A stretch of DNA of 64,000 bases from assembly GCF_002024165.1 (NCBI RefSeq), contig NZ_MWQN01000004.1, positions 909,162 to 973,161 on the forward strand, read 5' to 3'. This document shows positions 26,572-35,102 of this stretch, piece by piece. A program made the position numbers and the translations under genes. The notes under the pieces were generated by a model that saw only the letters and a list, made by a program, of their open reading frames with translations, ran no database searches and was not told the origin of the DNA. This DNA comes from Embleya scabrispora (lineage in GTDB: Bacteria; Actinomycetota; Actinomycetes; Streptomycetales; Streptomycetaceae). Numbering within the stretch: the first letter of the stretch is position 1; each line of letters opens with the position of its first letter.

Positions 26572-26961
26572 ATGACATACGTCACCGACCCTCGGGTCGA
26601 CACCTACATCGAGGCCCTGCCCGAGTGGCAGCAGGCCATTTGTCGCGAAGTCCGGGACCTGGTGCACGCCGCCGACGACGAGGTGGTCGAGACCATCAAG
26701 CGCACCGTCCGGCCCTACTTCGTCCTCCAGGGCAACATCTGCGCACTCCTTGCGGCCAAGGACCACGTCAACGTGTTCCTGTACGACGGCGCCATCGTCC
26801 CCGACCCCGAGGGGATCATCACCGGCGGCCACGACAACAAGACCGCCCGTACGGTGGCCGTCCGCGAGGGCGAGACCGTCAACGGTCCCGCCCTCAAGGC
26901 GATGTTCGAGCAGATCATCGCCAACAACCGCGCGGGAGGTTGGCGCAGGCTCAAGCGGTGA
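26572..26961 (+). CDS. DUF1801 domain protein
   Basis: A protein of 129 aa from ATG 26572 (the longer frame to 26521 has no start signal). The core matches DUF1801: WQQAICREVRDLVHAADDEV near residue 20, ETIKRTVRPYFVLQGNICAL, and a C-terminal helix ending NRAGGWRRLKR. DUF1801 proteins are small alpha/beta proteins of unsettled function, sometimes described as iron-chaperone-like. No operon partner: the next gene is convergent, 19 bases away. Confidence 0.82.
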   Translation: MTYVTDPRVDTYIEALPEWQQAICREVRDLVHAADDEVVETIKRTVRPYFVLQGNICALLAAKDHVNVFLYDGAIVPDPEGIITGGHDNKTARTVAVREGETVNGPALKAMFEQIIANNRAGGWRRLKR

Positions 26962-26980
26962 TCCGGGCAACCCGGCCCGA

Positions 26981-28921
26981 CTAACGACCGATCATGAACG
27001 CGTCCGGGCGCAGCGCGCGATCGACGACGCGCACGTCGCCCACCCAGGCGTTGACGGTCTGGTCGAGCTTGCCGTCGTACGCGTAACCGCCCAGCATCCA
27101 GGGGAGGTTGAGCGTGGTCAGGCCGTTCGCGCGGGCCGTCGGGTTGCGCACCACCGGGCAACCGTCGATGTACATCGTGGTCTGCCGGGCGTCGTTCACG
27201 ACGGCGACGTGCCACCAGGCGTCCGGGGTCAGCTCGTGGCTCCAGTTGGTGGCCGAGCCGTCGCCGTCCAGCGGGTAGACGCACCACTGGAGTTCGCGTC
27301 CGCCCGACAGGCTCAGCGTGACCACCGGCTCCTGCGGGTCGCCCTTCGGCTTGCGCGCCTCGCCGCTCATCCCCCAGCGGCTCAGCAGCGCCGACCACGC
27401 GTCCTTGCCGCCGTCCCAGTCGGCGGGCAGCTTGAAGAACGCCTCGACGGTGTATCCGGAGCGGAACGTCGCCCGGTTCAGCGGTGCGTCGGTCGCCGTC
27501 TGGAAGTGGCCGCCGCGCAGCGGGGACTTGCCGCCCGCGATCCGGACGCTGCCGTGTCCGGGCTGGTCCGGGTGGTGCTGCCCGGACCAGCTCACCGACC
27601 CGGCCGCGGCGCCCGGCGCCGGGATCAGGGTCAGGTCGTTGCCGCGCCCGGACAGGTCCTTGACACGCTGCCCGCCGGGCACGGGCGCGCCGTCCTTGTG
27701 CGAGCCGTCGAAGCGCCAGTAGGCGACCGTGCCGGGCACCACCATGCGGGCGGCCGGGCGGGCCGGGCGCTGGGGTACCGGCGCGAAGCGCGCGAAGCGC
27801 TTGTCGAAGTCGACCGGCACCGAGAAGTAGTCGTCGGGTCCGGTCAACTCCATCTCGCGGCGTTCGAGTTCGTTGAGGTCGCGGCTGTTGCGACCGAGGA
27901 TCCACGGGGACAGCGTCTCCACGTCGATGGTGTCGCGGTCCAGGTCGAAGTGGTAGAGCCGGATCATCGCGGCGCCGCCGAAGTAGCGGTTCTGGTAGTT
28001 GGTGATGTGCAGGTGTACGTCGTTGCCGGCGTCGTTGCGACGCGTGCTGCGGCCGGCCGGCCAGTAGTGGCCGTTGAGGGTGAGGAAGATCTGGTCGTTG
28101 CCCTTGATCAACTCGTCCCACAACCGGCGGCCGTGGTCGGAGAATTCCGCCTCGCGACCCGGGACGTCGGCGGAGACCAGTTCGTGGCTGGTCAGGATCA
28201 CCGGCGATTGCGGGTGGTCCGCCATCACCTTGCGCGCCCACGCGATGCTCGCGGGCGAGGGCCGCCAGTCCAGGGCGAGGACGAGCCATTCCCGTCCCCC
28301 GGCCTGGAACAGGTGGTAGGTGTTGTAGCCGTCCGGGGTGGCCCCGCCGAACGAGCGTTTACCGCGGAAGCGTTGCGGGCCGAAGGTGTCCAGGTACGCG
28401 GACCGGCCGCGCCGGTCGTCGGTGTTGGAATCGATGTCGTGGTTGCCCGCCAGCACGCTGTAGGCCACGCCCTTGCGGTCGAGCACCTCGAACGCCCGGC
28501 CGATGCCGTCGAATTCGGGCTTGCGGCCGTTCTGGGTGAGGTCGCCCAGGTGCGCCATGAAGACGATGTTGTCCTGGCGCGCGTGTTCCAGGATGTACCG
28601 GAACGACGCCTCGATCGGCGCGGTGGTGATGCTCGGCTCGTCGAACATGTACTGCGTGTCCGGCATCACCACCAGCGTGAATCGCCGACTGTCGCGATCC
28701 GGACGCCACGCCGGCATGCCCTGCGCGTCCACCGGCGCGTCGGCCGCCACACCCTCGGCGCCGCCGTCCGTCCCGGCCGCGGCGGCCGGTGAGATGCCGA
28801 CCGCCCCCACCGCGGCGGCACCGGCTCCGGCCAGCGCCGCGGAGCGCAGGAACGCCCGCCGGGCGGGCCCGGACAGGGGCGTGACGGGCTGGGGGCAATC
28901 GTCGTCGTGCTGCTCGCACAT
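26981..28921 (-). CDS. Tat-exported metallophosphoesterase with C-terminal LamG-like domain
   Basis: A protein of 646 aa from the ATG at 28921, preceded by GGAGAAG. The N-terminus has a twin-arginine signal (ARRAFLRSAALAGAGAAA, about residues 20-40), so the folded enzyme is exported. The calcineurin-like phosphoesterase domain shows its metal-binding series in order: MPDTQYM, AHLGDLTQN, LAGNHDID, ILTSHELV and LNGHYWP (about residues 70-310). The last third is a concanavalin/LamG-like domain (about 410-640), probably for binding a sugar or wall polymer. Similar enzymes hydrolyse phosphodiesters outside the cell; the actual substrate is unknown. Confidence 0.87.
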   Translation of the reverse strand: MCEQHDDDCPQPVTPLSGPARRAFLRSAALAGAGAAAVGAVGISPAAAAGTDGGAEGVAADAPVDAQGMPAWRPDRDSRRFTLVVMPDTQYMFDEPSITTAPIEASFRYILEHARQDNIVFMAHLGDLTQNGRKPEFDGIGRAFEVLDRKGVAYSVLAGNHDIDSNTDDRRGRSAYLDTFGPQRFRGKRSFGGATPDGYNTYHLFQAGGREWLVLALDWRPSPASIAWARKVMADHPQSPVILTSHELVSADVPGREAEFSDHGRRLWDELIKGNDQIFLTLNGHYWPAGRSTRRNDAGNDVHLHITNYQNRYFGGAAMIRLYHFDLDRDTIDVETLSPWILGRNSRDLNELERREMELTGPDDYFSVPVDFDKRFARFAPVPQRPARPAARMVVPGTVAYWRFDGSHKDGAPVPGGQRVKDLSGRGNDLTLIPAPGAAAGSVSWSGQHHPDQPGHGSVRIAGGKSPLRGGHFQTATDAPLNRATFRSGYTVEAFFKLPADWDGGKDAWSALLSRWGMSGEARKPKGDPQEPVVTLSLSGGRELQWCVYPLDGDGSATNWSHELTPDAWWHVAVVNDARQTTMYIDGCPVVRNPTARANGLTTLNLPWMLGGYAYDGKLDQTVNAWVGDVRVVDRALRPDAFMIGR

Positions 28922-29151
28922 GGTGCTTCTCCGGGCGCAGGCGGGGTGGGGCATGCGCACCGTATGGGTCGGAAAACCCACGAAGATCATCCACACCGCC
29001 AACAACGGCCGACGACCGCGTGAATTCGCCGCCGGCGCACGGCGATGCTCCACCCGCCGTGTCCGCGCCCTCACCCGGCGGGAGGAAACCCTCGGGGTCG
29101 GGACGACGCACCGTACCGCCGGCCGGGTACCCCTCTGCTACGGTTTCCGGC

Positions 29152-29205
29152 ATGAAGCGCGCTGCCGTCTCGACGACGACGCCGGAGAGTGTCCCGGCGC
29201 GCTGA
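29152..29205 (+). CDS. threonine-rich leader peptide upstream of ThrRS-like gene
   Basis: A 17-codon open frame encoding MKRAAVSTTTPESVPAR, with three consecutive ACG threonine codons at 29173-29181. A TACGGT hexamer (29139-29144) fits a -10 box and would start the transcript at or within a few bases of the ATG, so the peptide may be translated leaderless. A 6-bp hairpin (CGCCGG 29180-29185 with CCGGCG 29194-29199) begins at the last Thr codon, and a perfect 13-bp hairpin follows the stop. Thr codons in a leader ahead of a threonyl-tRNA synthetase gene are the hallmark of ribosome-mediated attenuation; this interpretation is inferred. Confidence 0.68.
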   Translation: MKRAAVSTTTPESVPAR

Positions 29206-29220
29206 CGGATGTCTGGTCAA

Positions 29221-29250
29221 GAAGCCCCGGGGCGAGTGCCCCGGGGCTTC
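29221..29250 (+). terminator. attenuator-type hairpin before the ThrRS-like gene
   Basis: GAAGCCCCGGGGC (29221-29233), loop GAGT, GCCCCGGGGCTTC (29238-29250): a perfect 13-bp stem with a 4-base loop, 40 bases before the synthetase ATG and 15 bases after the leader-peptide stop. There is no U-run, but U-less terminators are common in high-GC actinobacteria. CCCGG at 29193-29197 could pair with CCGGG in the 5' arm as an alternative structure. Whether it ends transcription must be measured. Confidence 0.65.
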
Positions 29251-29290
29251 GGCTTGGAGTCACTCGCCCGACATCAGCGAGGAGACCCCC

Positions 29291-30523
29291 ATGTACGACC
29301 ACCGCAGACTCGGCCGCGAGTTGGACCTGTTCGACACCGACCCGCTGATCGGCGCGGGGCTGCCCTACTGGTTGCCCGACGGCGCCACCGTGCGGCACAC
29401 CCTCGAGGAGTACATCCGCGGCGCGGAGCGCCGGGCGGGCTACCGGCACGTCTACTCGCCCGTGCTCGGCAAGCGGGAGTTGTACGAGATCTCGGGCCAC
29501 TGGTCGCACTACAGCGACGACATGTTCCCGCCGATGGACCTCGGCGGCGAGCAGGTGGTGCTGCGGCCGAGCCTGTGTCCGCACCATGCGGTCATCTACC
29601 GCTCGCGCCCCCACAGCTACCGCGAACTGCCTTTGCGCATGGCCGAGTTGGGCGGCATGTATCGCTCCGAGTTGTCCGGCGTGCTCGGTGGGTTGACCCG
29701 GGTGCGGGCCATCCGGCTCAACGACGCGCACATCTTCTGCACCCTCGACCAGGTCGCCGACGAGGTGCGGGCCGCGTTGGAGATGATCCGCCGCGCGTAT
29801 GGGGTGCTCGGCATCGAGGCGAGCCGCCACCGGCTCTCCCTCCCGGGCCCGGGCGGGAAGTACGTCGCCGCGCCGGAGAAGTGGAGTCGGGCCACCGCGT
29901 TGTTGCGGGACGTACTCGACCGCTCCGGCCTCCCGTACGAGGCGGTGGAGGGGGAGGCCGCGTTCTATGGCCCCAAGATCGACATCCAGGTCACCGACGC
30001 GGCCGGCCGGGAGTCCACCCTGTCCACCGTCCAGGTCGACTTCCATCAGCCCGAGCGGTTCGACCTGCACTACATCGGCGCGGACGGGGCCCGGCATCGG
30101 CCGGTGATGATCCACCGCAGCATCATCGGCAGCGTGGAACGGGCCGTGGCACACCTGATCGAGCAGCACGGTGGGGCCTTTCCCGCCTGGCTCGCGCCGA
30201 CCCAGGTGGTGGTCCTGCCGATCACCGAGGCCGAGTGGCCGGGCGCCGAGGAGGTGGCCCGCCGCTGCGCCGACCTCGGACTGCGGGTGGAGGTCGCGGG
30301 TCCGGAGCGGGGCAGCCTCGGCGCCCGGATCCGGGAGGCGCGCCTGGTCCCCTACCAGGCCGTGCTCGGCGCCCGCGAAGCCGCCGCCGAGCACGTCGCC
30401 CTGCGCCTGCGCGACGGCCGGCGGCTCGACGCACGGCCGGCGCACGACGTACTCGCCCGAATCGCCGCCCTCGTCGCGGCGCACGCGAGCGAACTGTGGG
30501 AGGAGAAGGCCCCGGAGGTGTAG
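29291..30523 (+). CDS. truncated threonyl-tRNA synthetase paralogue (catalytic and anticodon-binding domains only)
   Basis: A protein of 410 aa; ATG 29291 follows AGGAGA. Housekeeping bacterial ThrRS is roughly 640-660 aa; here the N-terminal TGS and editing domains are absent and the protein starts at the class II catalytic core. Zn/threonine ligands are retained: Cys96 (LCPHH), His147 (NDAHIF) and His275 (MIHRS). Motif-level changes occur next to them: MNCPGH is LCPHH, and GFTQDDAH is AIRLNDAH (Leu143 and Asn144 in place of Gln-Asp). An HGTP anticodon-binding domain (about residues 305-400) is present. It may be a drug-resistant, non-editing or specialised synthetase. Comparison residues are recalled from the E. 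coli enzyme. Confidence 0.85.
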   Translation: MYDHRRLGRELDLFDTDPLIGAGLPYWLPDGATVRHTLEEYIRGAERRAGYRHVYSPVLGKRELYEISGHWSHYSDDMFPPMDLGGEQVVLRPSLCPHHAVIYRSRPHSYRELPLRMAELGGMYRSELSGVLGGLTRVRAIRLNDAHIFCTLDQVADEVRAALEMIRRAYGVLGIEASRHRLSLPGPGGKYVAAPEKWSRATALLRDVLDRSGLPYEAVEGEAAFYGPKIDIQVTDAAGRESTLSTVQVDFHQPERFDLHYIGADGARHRPVMIHRSIIGSVERAVAHLIEQHGGAFPAWLAPTQVVVLPITEAEWPGAEEVARRCADLGLRVEVAGPERGSLGARIREARLVPYQAVLGAREAAAEHVALRLRDGRRLDARPAHDVLARIAALVAAHASELWEEKAPEV

Positions 30524-30540
30524 GTCCGACGGGATGCGGA

Positions 30541-30576
30541 TGCCTCGCGCCGCCGCGGTCGCCGCGGTGCGAGGCA
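30541..30576. terminator. bidirectional terminator between ThrRS-like gene and gyrB
   Basis: TGCCTCGCGCCGC (30541-30553) pairs with GCGGTGCGAGGCA (30564-30576), a 13-bp stem with one G-U pair and a 10-base loop. It lies in the 67-bp gap between two convergent genes, exactly where a shared terminator is expected. No U-run is present. Confidence 0.7.
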
Positions 30577-30590
30577 CCCGAACCCCCGCG

Positions 30591-32600
30591 TCAGATGTCC
30601 AGGAACCGCACGTCGGCGGCGTTGCGTTGGATGAACCCGCGCCGCGCCTCGACGTCCTCGCCCATCAGGATCGAGAAGAGCGCGTCGGCCTGTGCGCCGT
30701 CCTCCAGCGTGATGCGTCCGAGGACCCGGTGGTCGCGGTCCATGGTCGTCACCCGCAACTCCTCCGCGTTCATCTCGCCGAGCCCCTTGAAGCGCTGGAT
30801 GCTCTCCTCGCGCAGCCGCCTGCCCTCGCGCCGGCCGCGTTCGACGAGCATGTCGCGTTCCCGATCGGCGTAGGCGTATTCGATGTCGCCCCGACCCCAG
30901 GTGATCTTGTACAGCGGCGGGCGGGAGAGGTAGACGTGGCCGGCCTCGATCAGCGGGCGCATGAAGCGGAAGAGGAAGGTCAGGAGCAGGGTGTTGATGT
31001 GCCGGCCGTCGACGTCGGCGTCGGCCATCAGGATGATCCGGTGGTAGCGCAGCCGGTCGATGTCGAAGTCGTCGTGCACGCCGGTGCCGAAGGCCGAGAT
31101 GAGGGCCTGGATCTCCTGGTTGTCCAGGATCTTGTCGACGCGGGCCTTCTCGACGTTGAGGATCTTGCCCCGGATCGGCAGGATCGCCTGATACTCGGGA
31201 TCGCGGCCGGACTTGGCCGAACCTCCGGCGGAGTCGCCCTCGACGATGAAGATCTCGCAGGCGGCCGGATCGGTGGACCGGCAGTCGGCGAGCTTGCCGG
31301 GAAGGGCGATGGATTCCACCAGGCTCTTGCGGCGGGTGAGATCACGCGCCTTTCGCGCGGCGAGCCGGGCGGTCCGGGCCTGGACCGCCTTGCGGACGAT
31401 CTCCGTCGCGTCGACCGGGTTGCGGGCGAACCAGTCGGTCAACTGTTCGTGCACGGCCTTGTGTACGTACGTCCGCGCCTCGGTGTTGCCCAGCCTGGTC
31501 TTGGTCTGGCCCTCGAACTGCGGCTCGCCCAGCTTGACCGAGACGATCGCGGTCAGCCCTTCCCGGATGTCCTCGCCGGGCAGGTTCTCGTCCTTTTCCC
31601 GCAACAACCGTCGCTCGCGCGCGTAGCGGTTGACCACACCGGTCAGCGCGGCGCGGAAACCCTCCTCGTGCATGCCGCCCTCGCGGGTGTGGATGGCGTT
31701 GGCGTAGGAGTACACCCCCTCGCTGAAGCGGGAGTTCCACTGCATCGCGACCTCGACGGACACCGACTGCTCCGCGTCCTCGGCCCGGATGGAGACGACC
31801 GACGCGTGCACCGGCTCGCCCTTGCCGGCGTTGAGGTGGGTGACGAAGTCGACGATGCCCCCCTGATAGCGGTACACGATGGACCGGGCGGGCTCGTCGG
31901 TGCCGGGCGTGGGTGCGCCGTGGCGTGCGTCGGTCAGGGTCAGGGTCAGGCCCCTGGTGAGGAAGGCCATCTCCTGGAGCCGACGGGCCAGGGTCTCGAA
32001 CGAATACTCGGTGGTCTCGAAGACGTCCGGGTCGGCCCGGAAGGTGAGCGAGGTGCCGGTGTCGGAAACGGCCTCGTGCCGGACCAGTTCGGTGACGGGC
32101 ACGCCCCGGCGGTAGTCCTGGGTCCACCGCCGGCCGTCGGCGCGGATCTCCACCGACAGATGCGTGGACAGCGCGTTGACCACGGACAACCCCACGCCGT
32201 GCAGCCCGCCGGAGACCGCGTAGCCGCCACCTCCGAACTTGCCGCCCGCGTGCAGCACGGTCAGCACCAATTCGACGGCCGGTAGCCCCTTCTCCGGGTG
32301 CAGCCCGACCGGAATCCCGCGTCCGTTGTCCACGACCCGTACGGCGCCGTCGGCCAGGAGCGTGACATCGATGCGGTCCGCGACCCCCGCGAGAGCCTCG
32401 TCGACGGAGTTGTCCACGATCTCCTGCACCATGTGATGCAGCCCGTGCTCGCCGGTCGAGCCGATGTACATCCCCGGTCGTCGGCGCACCGCGTCCAACC
32501 CGTCCAACACCGTGATCGCGCCGGCGTCGTACGCCGGGCGCTCCCTCCCGCCGCCGTCGTCGGTCGACGCGACGGCGGAAAGGCTGCCGGAATCAGTCAC
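30591..32600 (-). CDS. gyrB: DNA gyrase subunit B (orphan copy)
   Basis: A protein of 669 aa. GTG 32600 is preferred, with GAGGG a few bases upstream. The GHKL ATPase motifs [20 protein letters not shown] and GGLHGVG are followed by the transducer and the TOPRIM motifs [26 protein letters not shown] and RFKGLGEM; the C-terminus ends in [11 protein letters not shown]. The start of the ATPase (HGLHHMVQE) and the end fit GyrB better than ParE. It negatively supercoils DNA together with GyrA. Housekeeping gyrB in streptomycetes lies beside recF and gyrA; here no gyrA, recF or dnaN is adjacent, so this is probably an extra copy. Extra gyrB genes can give aminocoumarin resistance; I could not confirm that from residues. 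Confidence 0.9.
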   Translation of the reverse strand: MTDSGSLSAVASTDDGGGRERPAYDAGAITVLDGLDAVRRRPGMYIGSTGEHGLHHMVQEIVDNSVDEALAGVADRIDVTLLADGAVRVVDNGRGIPVGLHPEKGLPAVELVLTVLHAGGKFGGGGYAVSGGLHGVGLSVVNALSTHLSVEIRADGRRWTQDYRRGVPVTELVRHEAVSDTGTSLTFRADPDVFETTEYSFETLARRLQEMAFLTRGLTLTLTDARHGAPTPGTDEPARSIVYRYQGGIVDFVTHLNAGKGEPVHASVVSIRAEDAEQSVSVEVAMQWNSRFSEGVYSYANAIHTREGGMHEEGFRAALTGVVNRYARERRLLREKDENLPGEDIREGLTAIVSVKLGEPQFEGQTKTRLGNTEARTYVHKAVHEQLTDWFARNPVDATEIVRKAVQARTARLAARKARDLTRRKSLVESIALPGKLADCRSTDPAACEIFIVEGDSAGGSAKSGRDPEYQAILPIRGKILNVEKARVDKILDNQEIQALISAFGTGVHDDFDIDRLRYHRIILMADADVDGRHINTLLLTFLFRFMRPLIEAGHVYLSRPPLYKITWGRGDIEYAYADRERDMLVERGRREGRRLREESIQRFKGLGEMNAEELRVTTMDRDHRVLGRITLEDGAQADALFSILMGEDVEARRGFIQRNAADVRFLDI

Positions 32601-32994
32601 AGGGCCCTCTTTTCTGGCATCACGAATCACGCTCCCGCCGCGATGGCGGGAGCGGTCGTGTCGTCGGGTGATACACCGGCCCCGGACAGGCCGAACAAGC
32701 CCCGGGACGCAGGGATTTCCTCGCCTCGGGAACCAGTCCAGCATACCCAATGTGGACCTGAACACCAGATCTTCAGGGCCTCTATACGCCTTTCTGGGCG
32801 CCTGAAATCCCAGGAGGCAAATCCCCCTACCCAAACCAGCCTTTCAGGCCGCCAGATCGCCGTACAGCCCTTCGAGCCGATGCGGGTCCACCCCGCCGCC
32901 AACCACCCGACCCGGCACCCGGCAGGATCGTTCCCACCGCGGCCCGGCCGCGGTGAGGCACCACCCGTCCCGACTCCGCGGAGGCTTCGCACAC
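32601..32994. promoter_or_regulatory. divergent leader region with hairpin in the gyrB 5' region
   Basis: This 394-bp region lies between gyrB (minus) and the TPR gene (plus). CGCTCCCGCC (32630-32639) and GGCGGGAGCG (32645-32654) form a perfect 10-bp stem with a 5-base loop, 30 to 55 bases ahead of the gyrB start. On the minus strand, GGGTATGCT around 32743-32751 could be a -10 box. The hairpin may affect gyrB translation or transcript stability; this is inferred. Confidence 0.4.
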
Positions 32995-33537
32995 ATGACC
33001 GACAACAGCATCGACCACGGCACCGACCACGGCACCGACACCTGGACGCGGCGCATGGACGATCTGTGGGCCGACTTCGACGCGCATCGGCCGGACGACT
33101 TCGTGGCCGCCGTTCGAGCGCTGGTCGACGAACGGCCCGGCGACGACGCGATCGCGGCCTACTGGATGGGGTCGGCGTACGACTCGACCGGCTACGAGGC
33201 CGAGGCTGCGCCGCACTATCGGCGCGCTTTCGCCCTCGGGCTGCCCGACGACATGCGTCGCCCCGCCACCATCCAGTTCGCCAGCACGCTGCGCAACCTC
33301 GGTGAACTCACCGAGAGCGTCGCGTTGTTGACCGCCGAGCGGGAAGCCGGATCCGACCACCTCGACGACGCCCTGGCCGCCTTCCTGGCCCTGTCCCTGG
33401 TCGACTCGGGGCGCGAACGCGAAGCGCTCGGCCTCGCCCTGGGCGCCCTGGCGCCGCACCTGCCCCGCTACACCCGCTCGGTCACCAACTACGCCCGCGC
33501 CCTGATCGAGAACGCGGAGCCCACGACGGCCGGCTGA
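32995..33537 (+). CDS. tetratricopeptide-repeat protein
   Basis: A protein of 180 aa from ATG 32995, with GGAGG at about 32979-32983. A His/Asp-rich start is followed by helix pairs such as AYWMGSAYDSTGYEAEAAPHY and QFASTLRNLGELTESVALL, matching TPR spacing of about 34 residues. There is no signal or membrane helix, so it is cytosolic. TPR proteins of this size act as adaptors; no specific partner is indicated by the neighbours. Confidence 0.75.
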   Translation: MTDNSIDHGTDHGTDTWTRRMDDLWADFDAHRPDDFVAAVRALVDERPGDDAIAAYWMGSAYDSTGYEAEAAPHYRRAFALGLPDDMRRPATIQFASTLRNLGELTESVALLTAEREAGSDHLDDALAAFLALSLVDSGREREALGLALGALAPHLPRYTRSVTNYARALIENAEPTTAG

Positions 33538-33983
33538 GCGTCACCCACGCGTGCCCCGGCGGGATCGCGTAGCGCGCGTCGCCCGGCCCACGAAGATCCC
33601 GGCGGGCATCGACCGGGCAGGCATGCCTCGGTGGGCTTCACGGTCGTTACCGCCGGTTCTTCAGGTGATGCGGGTGCGTCGACGCCGGCGGTCGCGCATG
33701 GCCCTCCCGCGACCACGCCGACGTGCCGTTCGCGCCGGTCGGGCCCGTCGCGGCGCCCCTCGCGTCCCGGCCCACCCGCCGCAGCCGCGCCCGAGCCCGG
33801 CGCCGATGACGACTGCCCCGAGCATGCGGGCGTCCCCGAGCACTCCCTGTCCTTCCGCTGTAACTCCGGCCTCCGGCCCTCCGGGGGCCCGCGCTCATCC
33901 CCGTCGCCGCTCCCGGCCGCGGCCCGATCCGGCGCGCCCGCCGGCGCCGGCCGACCGCACTTTGGTGCGCGACCCTGGACGAC
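33538..33983. other. 446-bp stretch with no recognised gene
   Basis: Several Arg/Pro-rich frames cross this stretch on both strands, but none has a ribosome site or family resemblance and they overlap one another. I see no promoter, repeat or RNA structure that I would defend. Confidence 0.4.
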
Positions 33984-34202
33984 ATGAGCGACAAGGCACA
34001 CGGGCGCTTCGACCTGGTCGTCGAGGCGTACCGTCCCGGTGACACATATCGGCTGGCCATGCTCGCCGACGGCACCTACCGTCGACTGCACGACCGGGGC
34101 GAACTCGACGCCCTCGCCGCCGAACTGGGCCTGGACCCCGCCGACCGCGATCGGGTCGCCTGGGAGGGCGGCGACGAGTGGCCCCGGCACGACGGCGGGT
34201 GA
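33984..34202 (+). CDS. small conserved-looking hypothetical protein
   Basis: A protein of 72 aa from ATG 33984. The composition is that of a soluble, acidic protein: FDLVVEAYRPGDTYRLAML, then a helix in ELDALAAELGLDPADRDRV, ending in a short Trp-containing tail. Third positions are strongly GC, which supports coding. I do not recognise the family. The ribosome site is not obvious. Confidence 0.6.
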   Translation: MSDKAHGRFDLVVEAYRPGDTYRLAMLADGTYRRLHDRGELDALAAELGLDPADRDRVAWEGGDEWPRHDGG

Positions 34203-35102
34203 CCCACCCACGGCCGTCGCGCACCGCGCGCCGCGCACCACGCACCGCGCGCCGACGACGAGGCGACGTTCGAACCGCATGATCGATCGCGGTCGTTCCC
34301 GGTGCGTCGAGAGGCAACCGAGAACCAACCGTAAGCGAGTCTTTACGCGCCGTCGGAGCTTCTCGAAGCCCACGGACGACTTCTGCCGACGCGCCGTCGG
34401 CGCGATGTCGCCCCCGCGCCGCCGACATGGACACACTGTGTAGCCGCATGTTTCCGGTAGGTAACTTCCACGCCGGCGCCCGCACATGACACCGGCCGGC
34501 CGTCGAGGGCATACCTCCCCCACCCATGCCCGCCTCCATCCCCCCTCCGGTTGTCCGATCGGGCGGGCCCGCGGCGGCGTGCGGCGCCGGGCCCCGGTTA
34601 CCCGTGGTAAACCTCACCCGCCGCAATGGGCCACCCCACGTTGGCTCGTATTCACCTGTTCCCAAGACGGCTCGCGAACCTAGTTTTCATTTCGCCTTCA
34701 ATGCGCTATCGGGCAAATGTCGAGCCCGGCACGAGTCGCAATAGGCGGCACGACCGTGATCTTCCCGGTCAAGAATGATCACGACTTCGAATTGCACAGA
34801 GAGCCGAACCCCAGGCGCCGTCACGGCGTTCTTCGGCTCTCCGGCCGTTCGCCGGAATCCACCGCGCGAAACGGCCGCGTCGGCTCGTCTCGGGCCGTTT
34901 CGGCGGGTGCTTCCAGGTCCTTGAATACGTCTTCACCTGCACCGATGGCGCCTGCAACTCGCGCCCTTCCCCGTAGCGCCGGTCACGCGCGGGCGGTGTC
35001 GCAGCGGTCCTTCACGCCCTGATGTATGTCGATCTTCAGGCATATCCGACGGAATCTCATTATTCAACCGGGTTTACATAAATCCCCCGACGAGGACGAG
35101 TC
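34203..35102. promoter_or_regulatory. 900-bp regulatory region upstream of the polymer-synthetase gene
   Basis: No convincing gene lies here. The left part has an imperfect GCACCGCGCGCC-type repeat (about 34218-34250). The right part is unusually rich in A and T (about 34690-34800 and 35035-35090). CGTGATC (34755-34761) and GATCACG (34777-34783) form a 7-bp inverted repeat, a possible operator. TACATA (35075-35080) near the synthetase start could be a -10 box. The long, AT-rich leader suggests complex control of the synthetase. Confidence 0.45.

Noticed and set aside
29152..29290. T-box riboswitch ahead of the ThrRS-like gene
   Set aside because: The leader is too short and lacks a T-box consensus and specifier loop; a leader peptide with Thr codons explains the features better.
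30591..32600. Aminocoumarin resistance called from the residue equivalent to E. coli GyrB Arg136
   Set aside because: My recalled alignment suggests housekeeping actinobacterial GyrB also lacks Arg there, so the residue is not informative without a proper alignment.
34218..34250. Imperfect GC-rich tandem repeat as a functional element
   Set aside because: Short, irregular and in a very GC-rich context where such repeats arise easily.
33551..34665. Several Arg/Pro-rich frames on both strands
   Set aside because: They overlap each other and the 72-aa gene at 33984, lack start signals, and show no conserved motif.
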